Shown: positions 42,218-56,618, numbered from the stretch's first letter. The stretch is DNA of 64,000 bases from Magicicada septendecula (GCA_034769895.1 CM068371.1:407261969-407325968), one strand, 5' to 3'. The notes: a model not told the origin generated them from the sequence alone. Program-made: numbers and translations.

Positions 42218-43328
42218 TTAAGATAAATTATTTGGAATCAATTAAAAAACCACAAAATTCTAAAAATAAGTAAGAACATCTTACCGTATATTTCAAAAGA
42301 AATTATTTTGAACCAATAGTCATAAAAGAAGAGAAAGACAGGTAATAACCATAATAATTATGTGAATAACCATATTAATCAGGATAATTACAATGATAAG
42401 AACAATGAAGACTAGTTGCTATTTAAGAAGGGTTAGAAATGAGTAAGATGAAGGAAGAATATGGCAATACAATTTATGATAAGGAGGAGATTCAGTGTTT
42501 AACTGCAGAAGTAAATGGGAGTGAATCAAAAATAATAAAATACATAATATGCTAAAGTATAATTAGTTGACAGTATGGAACTAAGTAGAATTTACAATAA
42601 ATGTTGAACAGCTTTAACTACTATACCTGTGTATAATATGATAATTGGAACTACAGAACAACGAGATAAATAAGTTACAAAAAAGTATTAGGATACTTCA
42701 GAAATAATAGTGTAATCATCCCCACAGTAATTTTTTGTAGCGAATAGGCTAACTTTGAAGATTGTAATTATTTGTGATATGTTGTGACTGAATCCAACAA
42801 TCATTTTGCCTGAGCAGAGATGAAGTTCCTCTGGTCTCAGAAGATATAGTTAGGGAAACGGCAGAGTAATGGAAGCCAAGAGTGCCCCTCTGATTCCGTA
42901 CCAGCTATGATATTAGGGAAAAATGTTAGGGAAATATAGTATTTTAGGGATTATACACCAAGTGAGGGAATTAAATATAAATATGACAATAAGAAATGAT
43001 GGCGTAATAAGTTAGAAGAAGTTAAAAGTTCCAGAGAAAAAAGACAGGTCTACAACTGAGTGAGGTACCAGTAGAGAATTTAATGACAAGATATACAATG
43101 AGTATCGACACAGTTTTCCGGTGCAATTAAAAGTTTAAGGAGTATAAATATAAAATAAATCCCAAAGAACCCATTGAATTACATAGTAAAGCAGAAATAC
43201 AATGAAGAACTGAAACCATTATAAGTTGATAATTTTATCAAACAAATATTCCAAGGCATGAAAAATATAAGTTTATTTTACCCAAACCACATTCAGCTAA
43301 AATAAACTTCTTTTGGAGGGGGAGTATA

Positions 43329-45778
43329 TGTAACGTAATGAAACTAAGGTCCCCTACGTTACATAAAGATTTATAATTATCAAAATAAAACAACACTAAA
43401 TGTACGTTGCAATAAAGGTCAGAAAAGTAAACCCTTATTAAATAAACAAATAAATGATAACACATAAGAGTACAAGGTAATAGAAAAAAATAAAAATGTT
43501 TATAAATACAAACTATGAAGTGGTCAGTGGAAAGTGTAAGCGATAAACATAGTTCAAATAAAGTAAAATACTATAGACAGTTTAGACTAATCAATTAATT
43601 AACTGAGAGTAGACTAATTAATTGGTATTTAATATTTTATAATAACGTGCATGTTATTATGTTTTATCATGTTGTTTTGTTATCAAGGTATTTATGTTGT
43701 CTTTTGTATGTAGCAGGTGTGAAGCAATTGCTTTAAGAAAGTATCAATTGATTGATGTTAATTTCATTTATGTTAAACTTTATAAGAGTAAATATTTTGG
43801 TACTTACTTTAAATAAATAATAGAGGTATTGCTAGATTATATTTGTAAACTGGGCCAGGAAGGCAATAATTGTTGATAAGATGCCAAGGGGTTATTGTAA
43901 TTATGTTATAAACAGATGAAGGGTTCAATACTAAAATAAATAATGATAAATTAAAATCCGAATGAAATAAAAATAGAATGACTGGCCATAAGCCAGTGAC
44001 ATATTGTACAGGAAGTCAGGTCAGAAAAGTTAAATAACTAAAAAATGCAAAAACATTCAATGTAATATAATAAATTAAATGAAAACAGTAGTAGTAATTA
44101 AATAAAAGATAAGTGACTTAAAATACAAAAAATCATAACACATATAATAGAACAAATAGGCCTAAAATTAGTATTTTGTAATGAGAAGATAGTACTTGTT
44201 AGACTAAGAAGATCAAGAAAAAAATATAGCAAAATCTATATAATTTAATAACAAAGATTATTTGAAAGTTTTATATGATGTAATGTAACTTTAGTAAGGG
44301 AGTATTTTATTAAGTAAGGGCAAGAACATTTTTTAATTATGGCTCTAGGATAACAAATATTATCCAATAATAGAACGAAGACTGGTTGTCAAGGACGACA
44401 AAATGCAAGAAATTTTGTTTATTCAGACTCAATTGTTATATATGAACAAGAACAGTTCAGTTGTCATGAATCTAGAAAAAAAGAAAATCTAATGAAATAA
44501 TTTATTGTAAATCAAAATTAATAACGATTAACTAACAGAAAGGACAGTTGATTGACTTTCGAGGGTTATCAATCAGAGAATATAATTCAACCTACCGATA
44601 AAATTAAATAAAAATCCTAAAGAATAAAAATTACTAATCAACTACAGTCAATGAGTAATAATGAACTTTAATAATAAATAAATGAAGACACCCAAGACCA
44701 GGAGAAGTCAAAGTAATTAAGTATTTTAAAAACGAAAAGAAAGAAAATTAAAATTACGCCCTGAACCTCACTTTTCATGACTAAGCGAAGAACTAATACT
44801 ACACAAAATCCGTTGGGACCCGTAACCACCAGAAACACAAACATTAGCGATGATCAAGAACTGGAACTTCCACTACATCCTGGGACACCAAAACCAAACT
44901 TTTATTGAGAAGCTGGAGACTGACATATTTTAGACATACGTTCATCATTCTGCTCCCAGCCTTAGTCAAGCGAAACGCAGCCATTACGAGTAACTTTGTC
45001 AACATACGGTAAAACTCAGCTCATGTTTAAACTTTAATTAATAAGATTTTATGATTAAATTGTAATACCTTGTAATCTTATCTTGCATTTTCTGGCCTTA
45101 CTAATAGTCACAAGAACTCCATGTACCCTGAGATTAAGAAAAATTAACAATATAATTAAATTTAAAACATCGAAACCCGAATTCAATAACTAATCGATTC
45201 ATTCCAGTGTGATCGATGTGTTGTATCTGTGCCAAGAGAAAACATCTGTTTTGAAAAAAAAAAATAAAAATAAAGAATCTTTCCTGAAACTGATGAGTTA
45301 TTATTATTTGTTGACGATTTAGTGTGTTTCGAAGAATTTATAGCGTATAGAGGGAGAAACGAGAGGAACACAAGGCTTAAAACAACTTAACCTATAATAA
45401 CCGGCTGACTATAAACCATAGCGCTAGCTGGCGGACAACTGTTGAATTACGAGAGAAGAGAAAACTAATTCACAGCTCCTACTCTCCTCTCTCAATGCTT
45501 GGTTCAGACTAGGCCTGAACAGTAACAACATAAACATACAATATACTAACTCATATTGTACACTACTCAGTCAGGACAGATTTAATTAATATAAATTGTT
45601 AGAGATAAGAACATATTATACTTCTCATTAATTTTTTATTACAAATTAACACTCACAGCAGGTGACTGGCCACCCACAGAACAACAGTACATTAACTTAC
45701 TAATAACTTATATGTTATTAAACAGAGTGGATAAGGGCAGATATAAAATTCACTATCACTAATACCATTGATTTAACA
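43329..45778 (+). repeat. Array LTR 4
   Basis: 2450 bp, group 2. Several small insertions relative to LTR 1-3 (longer A runs near 43485 and 45255, one extra T near 44726 and one extra A near 44974) account for the longer period on this side. Confidence 0.9.
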
Positions 45779-45871
45779 AATTGGCGCTCAACTTGTAGGG
45801 CTTGAGTTAAGTAAAAAATCGACTACATCGCTATTACTTAACTTGAGCAGGCGACTATTAAAGGCACAGGA

Positions 45872-46855
45872 ATGCATACAAGAGGTGTTTCTAAAAGGAT
45901 GGCGAAGGACAAAGAAACGGAAGAAGATAGACGGGAAGAAGAAGTAGAGATAGTTACAGACATCGAAAAGGAACAACAGGCGGGTGACAATGAGGAAGCC
46001 AGAGGAGGCCTGGATTTACAAAAATTATGGGAATTAATTAAAGAAGATATTAGACAAACTAATGAGAAAATAGACAGTATTAAAGAAGATTCCAAGAAAC
46101 AGAAGGAAGAATTAAATAAAAAATTTGAAGAAAACTCAGAAAAGCTAGAAAATAAAATAGACAGTATAAAAGAAAACTCACAGAAACAAAATGAAATTTT
46201 GAGTGAGAACTTAATCAAACTAATGAACGAGAAATTTGATAAGAATAAAGAGGAAACTAATGAGAATAACCGACAAATAAATGAAAGCTTAAACCAAATT
46301 AACGAAAGGTTTGACAGGAACGACGAGAGCTTAAGGCAGATTCAGGAAAACAACAAACAAATAGACGAAAAAATTGAAAACAGTAATAAGGATTTGCGGC
46401 AAATTATAAATGAACAAAACCAAGCGTTGAGAGAAGTCATAAATGAAAGGATTGCAAATGTCAATGAAACACTTAGCAAAAGGGTGGATGATTATGAAAA
46501 GGAAGTAAGACAGCAGATAGCTGAAACCAAGGTAGGCCTAGAAAAGACGGATGAAACCATCATACAACTCGGAGTGGAAGTAGAGGCCAGAATAAACCAA
46601 ATAGAAAACAATAACGAAACTAGAGTAAAAGAGGTACGACTAGAACCCCAAGAAAAATTACACGAAGTACAAATTAACATAGCTGGAAGAATAGAGCTAG
46701 TTAACAATGAAATAACACAAATAAAAACTCAAGTGGATCATAATAAAGGGACCGTTGAAAATATACAAAATCAGGAGTTGATTAATATGAAGAAGTCTAT
46801 CGAAAATTTACAAAGTAGACCAATGTACCTGGCACACCAGAGGAGTGTTTGGTAA
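45872..46855 (+). CDS. Array copy 5, ORF1 (coiled-coil Gag N-terminus)
   Basis: 327 codons, intact, group 2. It has Lys for Gln in Lys-Asp-Lys-Glu-Thr near the start and Phe for Leu in Lys-Lys-Phe-Glu, both shared by copies 6-8. It has a private Lys for Glu in Tyr-Glu-Lys-Glu-Val. Confidence 0.7.
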   Translation: MHTRGVSKRMAKDKETEEDRREEEVEIVTDIEKEQQAGDNEEARGGLDLQKLWELIKEDIRQTNEKIDSIKEDSKKQKEELNKKFEENSEKLENKIDSIKENSQKQNEILSENLIKLMNEKFDKNKEETNENNRQINESLNQINERFDRNDESLRQIQENNKQIDEKIENSNKDLRQIINEQNQALREVINERIANVNETLSKRVDDYEKEVRQQIAETKVGLEKTDETIIQLGVEVEARINQIENNNETRVKEVRLEPQEKLHEVQINIAGRIELVNNEITQIKTQVDHNKGTVENIQNQELINMKKSIENLQSRPMYLAHQRSVW

Positions 46856-47601
46856 ACAAACTATCATACCATTTCGAAGAAGAAATAGTTCGCACTAGAC
46901 GCAGTGGGCAAGTGAAGACAGTAGGAGCGATGGAAACATTGTTAGCCAGCTATGAAATGGAAGACTATTATCAGAGGTCTCGAAGACAAAATGACTATTC
47001 GAACAATAGGAGAGAAGAGCAAAATAGAGAACCGCGTCAGGGAGTGAATAGGTATAACCATAATAATTATAACCGAAATGTTAATAACAATTATATGAAT
47101 AACAACTACCGCAATAATAATTATCAAAACAATGACCATTATAATAACCCTAATAATAACCGGTACAGCACAGGCCGAAGGAATTTTGACAATGGAAGAG
47201 ACTATTGGAATAGTAACCGAGGGAACGATGACGGAAGAAATCAACCCAGAAATAGGAGCATCGAGAATGATGGAGGAAGCAGGGAACAAAGGAGAGATAT
47301 ACCCTCGGAAAATCAACCAAGTAATGACCAGGGAACCCATATAGCTCGAATAAACTACATCATGGCTGATGAGAGGGATAACCAAGAGGACTATCGTGGA
47401 AACCGTAAACCTAATCCCGATTCTGGGAATGCTGAGGGAAGGAATAGACGGAACGAAGAGGACATAGAACCGTATGTGTATGATCCATACTGTGACGATC
47501 CCATAGAAAGATTTACAACCGCATATTATCTACGGAATCCACCGGAATACCATATTGGTAGAGCAGCCCGAACAGCGGCCAATACAGGATATTTAAGATA
47601 A
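46849..47601 (+). CDS. Array copy 5, ORF2 (Asn/Arg-rich Gag tail), three codons longer
   Basis: 250 codons. The TAG used by most copies is TAT here, so the protein ends Tyr-Leu-Arg before the next stop. This variant and a nearby C-to-T change are shared only with copy 8. A private Asn to Asp change lies in the Asn-rich tract. Confidence 0.6.
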   Translation: MVNKLSYHFEEEIVRTRRSGQVKTVGAMETLLASYEMEDYYQRSRRQNDYSNNRREEQNREPRQGVNRYNHNNYNRNVNNNYMNNNYRNNNYQNNDHYNNPNNNRYSTGRRNFDNGRDYWNSNRGNDDGRNQPRNRSIENDGGSREQRRDIPSENQPSNDQGTHIARINYIMADERDNQEDYRGNRKPNPDSGNAEGRNRRNEEDIEPYVYDPYCDDPIERFTTAYYLRNPPEYHIGRAARTAANTGYLR

Positions 47602-48702
47602 ATTATTTGGAATCAATTAAAAAACCACAAATTCTAAAAATAAGTAAGAACATCTTACCGTATATTTCAAAAGAAATTATTTTGAACCAATAGTCATCAA
47701 AGAAGAGAAAGACAGGTAATAACCATAATAATTATGTGAATAACCATATTAATCAGGATAATTACAATGATAAGAACAATGAAGACTAGTTGCTATTTAA
47801 GAAGGGTTAGAAATGAGTTAGATGAAGGAAGAATATGCCAATACAATTTATGATAAGGAGGAGATTCAGTGTTTAACTGCAGAAGTAAATGGGAGTGAAT
47901 CAAAAATAATAAAATACATAATATGCTAAAGTATAATTAGTTGACAGCATGGAACTAAGTAGAATTTACAATAAATGTTGAACAGCTTTAACTACTATAC
48001 CTGTGTATAATATGATAATTGGAACTACAGAACAACGAGATAAATAAGTTACAAAAAAGTATTAGGATACTTCAGAAATAATAGTGTAATCATCCCCACA
48101 GTAATTTTTTGTAGCGAATAGGCTAACTTTGAAGATTGTAATTATTTGTGATATGTTGTGACTGAATCCAACAATCATTTTGCCTGAGCAGAGATGAAGT
48201 TCCTCTGGTCTCAGAAGATATAGTTAGGGAAACGGCAGAGTAATGGAAGCCAAGAGTGCCCCTCTGATTCCGTACCAGCTATGATATTAGGGAAAAATGT
48301 TAGGGAAATATAGTATTTTAGGGATTATACACCAAGTGAGGGAATTAAATATAAATATGACAATAAGAAATGATGGCGTAATAAGTTAGAAGAAGTTAAA
48401 AGTTCCAGAGAAAAAAGACAGGTCTACAACTGAGTGAGGTACCAGTAGAGAATTTAATGACAAGCTATACAATGAGTATCGACACAGTTTTCCGGTGCAA
48501 TTAAAAGTTTAAGGAGTATAAATATAAAATAAATCCCAAAGAACCCATTGAATTACATAGTAAAGCAGAAATACAATGAAGAACTGAAACCATTATAAGT
48601 TGATAATTTTATCAAACAAATATTCCAAGGCATGAAAAATATAAGTTTATTTTACCCAAACCACATTCAGCTAAAATAAACTTCTTTTGGAGGGGGAGTA
48701 TA

Positions 48703-51151
48703 TGTAACGTAATGAAACTAAGGTCCCCTACGTTACATAAAGATTTATAATTATCAAAATAAAAAAACACTAAATGTACGTTGCAATAAAGGTCAGAAAA
48801 GTAAACCCTTATTAAATAAACAAATAAATGATAACACATAAGAGTACAAGGTAATAGAAAAAAATAAAAATGTTTATAAATACAAACTATGAAGTGGTCA
48901 GTGGAAAGTGTAAGCGATAAACATAGTTCAAATAAAGTAAAATACTATAGACAGTTTAGACTAATCAATTAATTAACTGAGAGTAGACTAATTAATTGGT
49001 ATTTAATATTTTATAATAACGTGCATGTTATTATGTTTTATCATGTTGTTTTGTTATCAAGGTATTTATGTTGTCTTTTGTATGTAGCAGGTGTGAAGCA
49101 ATTGCTTTAAGAAAGTATCAATTGATTGATGTTAATTTCATTTATGTTAAACTTTATAAGAGTAAATATTTTGGTACTTACTTTAAATAAATAATAGAGG
49201 TATTGCTAGATTATATTTGTAAACTTGGCCAGGAAGGCAATAATTGTTGATAAGATGCCAAGGGGTTATTGTAATTATGTTATAAACAGATGAAGGGTTC
49301 AATACTAAAATAAATAATGATAAATTAAAATCCGAATGAAATAAAAATAGAATGACTGGCCATAAGCCAGTGACATATTGTACAGGAAGTCAGGTCAGAA
49401 AAGTTAAATAACTAAAAAATGCAAAAACATTCAATGTAATATAATAAATTAAATGAAAACAGTAGTAGTAATTAAATAAAAGATAAGTGACTTAAAATAC
49501 AAAAAATCATAACACATATAATAGAACAAATAGGCCTAAAATTAGTATTTTGTAATGAGAAGATAGTACTTGTTAGACTAAGAAGATCAAGAAAAAAATA
49601 TAGCAAAATGTATATAATTTAATAACAAAGATTATTTGAAAGTTTTATATGATGTAATGTAACTTTAGTAAGGGAGTATTTTATTAAGTAAGGGCAAGAA
49701 CATTTTTTAATTATGGCTCTAGGATAACAAATATTATCCAATAATAGAACGAAGACTGGTTGTCAAGGACGACAAAATGCAAGAAATTTTGTTTATTCAG
49801 ACTCAATTGTTATATATGAACAAGAACAGTTCAGTTGTCATGAATCTAGAAAAAAAGAAAATCTAATGAAATAATTTATTGTAAATCAAAATTAATAACG
49901 ATTAACTAACAGAAAGGACAGTTGATTGACTTTCGAGGGTTATCAATCAGAGAATATAATTCAACCTACCGATAAAATTAAATAAAAATCCTAAAGAATA
50001 AAAATTACTAATCAACTACAGTCAATGAGTAATAATGAACTTTAATAATAAATAAATGAAGACACCCAAGACCAGGAGAAGTCAAAGTAATTAAGTATTT
50101 TAAAAACGAAAAGAAAGAAAATTAAAATTACGCCCTGAACCTCACTTTTCATGACTAAGCGAAGAACTAATACTACACAAAATCCGTTGGGACCCGTAAC
50201 CACCAGAAACACAAACATTAGCGATGATCAAGAACTGGAACTTCCACTACATCCTGGGACACCAAAACCAAACTTTTATTGAGAAGCTGGAGACTGACAT
50301 ATTTTAGACATACGTTCATCATTCTGCTCCCAGCCTTAGTCAAGCGAAACGCAGCCATTACGAGTAACTTTGTCAACATACGGTAAAACTCAGCTCATGT
50401 TTAAACTTTAATTAATAAGATTTTATGATTAAATTGTAATACCTTGTAATCTTATCTTGCATTTTCTGGCCTTACTAATAGTCACAAGAACTCCATGTAC
50501 CCTGAGATTAAGAAAAATTAACAATATAATTAAATTTAAAACATCGAAACCCGAATTCAATAACTAATCGATTCATTCCAGTGTGATCGATGTGTTGTAT
50601 CTGTGCCAAGAGAAAACATCTGTTTTGAAAAAAAAAATAAAAATAAAGAATCTTTCCTGAAACTGATGAGTTATTATTATTTGTTGACGATTTAGTGTGT
50701 TTCGAAGAATTTATAGCGTATAGAGGGAGAAACGAGAGGAACACAAGGCTTAAAACAACTTAACCTATAATAACCGGCTGAGTATAAACCATAGCGCTAG
50801 CTGGCGTACAACTGTTGAATTACGAGAGAAGAGAAAACTAATTCACAGCTCCTACTCTCCTCTCTCAATGCTTGGTTCAGACTAGGCCTGAACAGTAACA
50901 ACATAAACATACAATATACTAACTCATATTGTACACTACTCAGTCAGGACAGATTTAATTAATATAAATTGTTAGAGATAAGAACATATTATACTTCTCA
51001 TTAATTTTTTATTACAAATTAACACTCACAGCAGGTGACTGGCCACCCACAGAACAACAGTACATTAACTTACTAATAACTTATATGTTAATAAACAGAG
51101 TGGATAAGGGCAGATATAAAATTCACTATCACTAATACCATTGATTTAACA
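48703..51151 (+). repeat. Array LTR 5
   Basis: 2449 bp, group 2. It shares AACTTGGCC near 49224 and GGCTGAGTATAAA near 50776 with LTR 6 and 7, while LTR 4 has the older variants. Confidence 0.9.
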
Positions 51152-51244
51152 AATTGGCGCTCAACTTGTAGGGCTTGAGTTAAGTAAAAAATCGACTACA
51201 TCGCTATTACTTAACTTGAGCAGGCGACTATTAAAGGCACAGGA

Positions 51245-52228
51245 ATGCATACAAGAGGTGTTTCTAAAAGGATGGCGAAGGACAAAGAAACGGAAGAAGA
51301 TAGACGGGAAGAAGAAGTAGAGATAGTTACAGACATCGAAAAGGAACAACAGGCGGGTGACAATGAGGAAGCCAGAGGAGGCCTGGATTTACAAAAATTA
51401 TGGGAATTAATTAAAGAAGATATTAGACAAACTAATGAGAAAATAGACAGTATTAAAGAAGATTCCAAGAAACAGAAGGAAGAATTAAATAAAAAATTTG
51501 AAGAAAACTCAGAAAAGCTAGAAAATAAAATAGACAGTATAAAAGAAAACTCACAGAAACAAAATGAAATTTTGAGTGAGAACTTAATCAAACTAATGAA
51601 CGAGAAATTTGATAAGAATAAAGAGGAAACTAATGAGAATAACCGACAAATAAATGAAAGCTTAAACCAAATTAACGAAAGGTTTGACAGGAACGACGAG
51701 AGCTTAAGGCAGATTCAGGAAAACAACAAACAAATAGACGAAAAAATTGAAAACAGTAATAAGGATTTGCGGCAAATTATAAATGAACAAAACCAAGCGT
51801 TGAGAGAAGTCATAAATGAAAGGATTGCAAATGTCAATGAAACACTTAGCAAAAGGGTGGATGATTATGAAGAGGAAGTAAGACAGCAGATAGCTGAAAC
51901 CAAGGTAGGCCTAGAAAAGACGGATGAAACCATCATACAACTCGGAGTGGAAGTAGAGGCCAGAATAAACCAAATAGAAAACAATAACGAAACTAGAGTA
52001 AAAGAGGTACGACTAGAACCCCAAGAAAAATTACACGAAGTACAAATTAACATAGCTGGAAGAATAGAGCTAGTTAACAATGAAATAACACAAATAAAAA
52101 CTCAAGTGGATCATAATAAAGGGACCGTTGAAAATATACAAAATCAGGAGTTGATTAATATGAAGAAGTCTATCGAAAATTTACAAAGTAGACCAATGTA
52201 CCTGGCACACCAGAGGAGTGTTTGGTAA
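51245..52228 (+). CDS. Array copy 6, ORF1 (coiled-coil Gag N-terminus)
   Basis: 327 codons, intact, group 2. Same protein as copy 8 ORF1 by inspection. Confidence 0.7.
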   Translation: MHTRGVSKRMAKDKETEEDRREEEVEIVTDIEKEQQAGDNEEARGGLDLQKLWELIKEDIRQTNEKIDSIKEDSKKQKEELNKKFEENSEKLENKIDSIKENSQKQNEILSENLIKLMNEKFDKNKEETNENNRQINESLNQINERFDRNDESLRQIQENNKQIDEKIENSNKDLRQIINEQNQALREVINERIANVNETLSKRVDDYEEEVRQQIAETKVGLEKTDETIIQLGVEVEARINQIENNNETRVKEVRLEPQEKLHEVQINIAGRIELVNNEITQIKTQVDHNKGTVENIQNQELINMKKSIENLQSRPMYLAHQRSVW

Positions 52229-52965
52229 ACAAACTATCATACCATTTCGAAGAAGAAATAGTTCGCACTAGACGCAGTGGGCAAGTGAAGACAGTAGGAG
52301 CGATGGAAACATTGTTATCCAGCTATGAAATGGAAGACTATTATCAGAGGTCTCGAAGACAAAATGACTATTCGAACAATAGGAGAGAAGAGCAAAATAG
52401 AGAACCGCGTCAGGGAGTGAATAGGTATAACCATAATAATTATAACCGAAATGTTAATAACAATTATATGAATAACAACTACCGCAATAATAATTATCAA
52501 AACAATAACCATTATAATAACCCTAATAATAACCGGTACAGCACAGGCCGAAGGAATTTTGACAATGGAAGAGACTATTGGAATAGTAACCGAGGGAACG
52601 ATGACGGAAGAAATCAACCCAGAAATAGGAGCATCGAGAATGATGGAGGAAGCAGGGAACAAAGGAGAGACATACCCTCGGAAAATCAACCAAGTAATGA
52701 CCAGGGAACCCATATAGCTCGAATAAACTACATCATGGCTGATGAGAGGGATAACCAAGAGGACTATCGTGGAAACCGTAAACCTAATCCCGATTCTGGG
52801 AATGCTGAGGGAAGGAATAGACGGAACGAAGAGGACATAGAACCGTATGTGTATGATCCATACTGTGACGATCCCATAGAAAGATTTACAACCGCATATT
52901 ATCTACGGAATCCACCGGAATACCATATTGGTAGAGCAGCCCGAACAGCGGCCAATACAGGATAG
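52222..52965 (+). CDS. Array copy 6, ORF2 (Asn/Arg-rich Gag tail)
   Basis: 247 codons, intact. It has Ser for Ala in Leu-Leu-Ser-Ser-Tyr-Glu, shared only with copy 7. Confidence 0.6.
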   Translation: MVNKLSYHFEEEIVRTRRSGQVKTVGAMETLLSSYEMEDYYQRSRRQNDYSNNRREEQNREPRQGVNRYNHNNYNRNVNNNYMNNNYRNNNYQNNNHYNNPNNNRYSTGRRNFDNGRDYWNSNRGNDDGRNQPRNRSIENDGGSREQRRDIPSENQPSNDQGTHIARINYIMADERDNQEDYRGNRKPNPDSGNAEGRNRRNEEDIEPYVYDPYCDDPIERFTTAYYLRNPPEYHIGRAARTAANTG

Positions 52966-54076
52966 TTAAGATAAATTATTTGGAATCAATTAAAAAACCA
53001 CAAAATTCTAAAAATAAGTAAGAACATCTTACCGTATATTTCAAAAGAAATTATTTTGAACCAATAGTCATAAAAGAAGAGAAAGACAAGTAATAACCAT
53101 AATAATTATGTGAATAACCATATTAATCAGGATAATTACAATGATAAGAACAATGAAGACTAGTTGCTATTTAAGAAGGGTTAGAAATGAGTTAGATGAA
53201 GGAAGAATATGCCAATACAATTTATGATAAGGAGGAGATTCAGTGTTTAACTGCAGAAGTAAATGGGAGTGAATCAAAAATAATAAAATACATAATATGC
53301 TAAAGTATAATTAGTTGACAGCATGGAACTAAGTAGAATTTACAATAAATGTTGAACAGCTTTAACTACTATACCTGTGTATAATATGATAATTGGAACT
53401 ACAGAACAACGAGATAAATAAGTTACAAAAAAGTATTAGGATACTTCAGAAATAATAGTGTAATCATCCCCACAGTAATTTTTTGTAGCGAATAGGCTAA
53501 CTTTGAAGATTGTAATTATTTGTGATATGTTGTGACTGAATCCAACAATCATTTTGCCTGAGCAGAGATGAAGTTCCTCTGGTCTCAGAAGATATAGTTA
53601 GGGAAACGGCAGAGTAATGGAAGCCAAGAGTGCCCCTCTGATTCCGTACCAGCTATGATATTAGGGAAAAATGTTAGGGAAATATAGTATTTTAGGGATT
53701 ATACACCAAGTGAGGGAATTAAATATAAATATGACAATAAGAAATGATGGCGTAATAAGTTAGAAGAAGTTAAAAGTTCCAGAGAAAAAAGACAGGTCTA
53801 CAACTGAGTGAGGTACCAGTAGAGAATTTAATGACAAGCTATACAATGAGTATCGACACAGTTTTCCGGTGCAATTAAAAGTTTAAGGAGTATAAATATA
53901 AAATAAATCCCAAAGAACCCATTGAATTACATAGTAAAGCAGAAATACAATGAAGAACTGAAACCATTATAAGTTGATAATTTTATCAAACAAATATTCC
54001 AAGGCATGAAAAATATAAGTTTATTTTACCCAAACCACATTCAGCTAAAATAAACTTCTTTTGGAGGGGGAGTATA

Positions 54077-56525
54077 TGTAACGTAATGAAACTAAGGTCC
54101 CCTACGTTACATAAAGATTTATAATTATCAAAATAAAAAAACACTAAATGTACGTTGCAATAAAGGTCAGAAAAGTAAACCCTTATTAAATAAACAAATA
54201 AATGATAACACATAAGAGTACAAGGTAATAGAAAAAAATAAAAATGTTTATAAATACAAACTATGAAGTGGTCAGTGAAAAGTGTAAGCGATAAACATAG
54301 TTCAAATAAAGTAAAATACTATAGACAGTTTAGACTAATCAATTAATTAACTGAGAGTAGACTAATTAATTGGTATTTAATATTTTATAATAACGTGCAT
54401 GTTATTATGTTTTATCATGTTGTTTTGTTATCAAGGTATTTATGTTGTCTTTTGTATGTAGCAGGTGTGAAGCAATTGCTTTAAGAAAGTATCAATTGAT
54501 TGATGTTAATTTCATTTATGTTAAACTTTATAAGAGTAAATATTTTGGTACTTACTTTAAATAAATAATAGAGGTATTGCTAGATTATATTTGTAAACTT
54601 GGCCAGGAAGGCAATAATTGTTGATAAGATGCCAAGGGGTTATTGTAATTATGTTATAAACAGATGAAGGGTTCAATACTAAAATAAATAATGATAAATT
54701 AAAATCCGAATGAAATAAAAATAGAATGACTGGCCATAAGCCAGTGACATATTGTACAGGAAGTCAGGTCAGAAAAGTTAAATAACTAAAAAATGCAAAA
54801 ACATTCAATGTAATATAATAAATTAAATGAAAACAGTAGTAGTAATTAAATAAAAGATAAGTGACTTAAAATACAAAAAATCATAACACATATAATAGAA
54901 CAAATAGGCCTAAAATTAGTATTTTGTAATGAGAAGATAGTACTTGTTAGACTAAGAAGATCAAGAAAAAAATATAGCAAAATGTATATAATTTAATAAC
55001 AAAGATTATTTGAAAGTTTTATATGATGTAATGTAACTTTAGTAAGGGAGTATTTTATTAAGTAAGGGCAAGAACATTTTTTAATTATGGCTCTAGGATA
55101 ACAAATATTATCCAATAATAGAACGAAGACTGGTTGTCAAGGACGACAAAATGCAAGAAATTTTGTTTATTCAGACTCAATTGTTATATATGAACAAGAA
55201 CAGTTCAGTTGTCATGAATCTAGAAAAAAAGAAAATCTAATGAAATAATTTATTGTAAATCAAAATTAATAACGATTAACTAACAGAAAGGACAGTTGAT
55301 TGACTTTCGAGGGTTATCAATCAGAGAATATAATTCAACCTACCGATAAAATTAAATAAAAATCCTAAAGAATAAAAATTACTAATCAACTACAGTCAAT
55401 GAGTAATAATGAACTTTAATAATAAATAAATGAAGACACCCAAGACCAGGAGAAGTCAAAGTAATTAAGTATTTTAAAAACGAAAAGAAAGAAAATTAAA
55501 ATTACGCCCTGAACCTCACTTTTCATGACTAAGCGAAGAACTAATACTACACAAAATCCGTTGGGACCCGTAACCACCAGAAACACAAACATTAGCGATG
55601 ATCAAGAACTGGAACTTCCACTACATCCTGGGACACCAAAACCAAACTTTTATTGAGAAGCTGGAGACTGACATATTTTAGACATACGTTCATCATTCTG
55701 CTCCCAGCCTTAGTCAAGCGAAACGCAGCCATTACGAGTAACTTTGTCAACATACGGTAAAACTCAGCTCATGTTTAAACTTTAATTAATAAGATTTTAT
55801 GATTAAATTGTAATACCTTGTAATCTTATCTTGCATTTTCTGGCCTTACTAATAGTCACAAGAACTCCATGTACCCTGAGATTAAGAAAAATTAACAATA
55901 TAATTAAATTTAAAACATCGAAACCCGAATTCAATAACTAATCGATTCATTCCAGTGTGATCGATGTGTTGTATCTGTGCCAAGAGAAAACATCTGTTTT
56001 GAAAAAAAAAATAAAAATAAAGAATCTTTCCTGAAACTGATGAGTTATTATTATTTGTTGACGATTTAGTGTGTTTCGAAGAATTTATAGCGTATAGAGG
56101 GAGAAACGAGAGGAACACAAGGCTTAAAACAACTTAACCTATAATAACCGGCTGAGTATAAACCATAGCGCTAGCTGGCGTACAACTGTTGAATTACGAG
56201 AGAAGAGAAAACTAATTCACAGCTCCTACTCTCCTCTCTCAATGCTTGGTTCAGACTAGGCCTGAACAGTAACAACATAAACATACAATATACTAACTCA
56301 TATTGTACACTACTCAGTCAGGACAGATTTAATTAATATAAATTGTTAGAGATAAGAACATATTATACTTCTCATTAATTTTTTATTACACATTAACACT
56401 CACAGCAGGTGACTGGCCACCCACAGAACAACAGTACATTAACTTACTAATAACTTATATGTTAATAAACAGAGTGGATAAGGGCAGATATAAAATTCAC
56501 TATCACTAATACCATTGATTTAACA
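54077..56525 (+). repeat. Array LTR 6
   Basis: 2449 bp. It shares GTCAGTGAAAAG near 54278 with LTR 7, against GTCAGTGGAAAG in earlier LTRs. It has a private C near 56390 (TTACACATTAAC). Confidence 0.9.
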
Positions 56526-56618
56526 AATTGGCGCTCAACTTGTAGGGCTTGAGTTAAGTAAAAAATCGACTACATCGCTATTACTTAACTTGAGCAGGCG
56601 ACTATTAAAGGCACAGGA

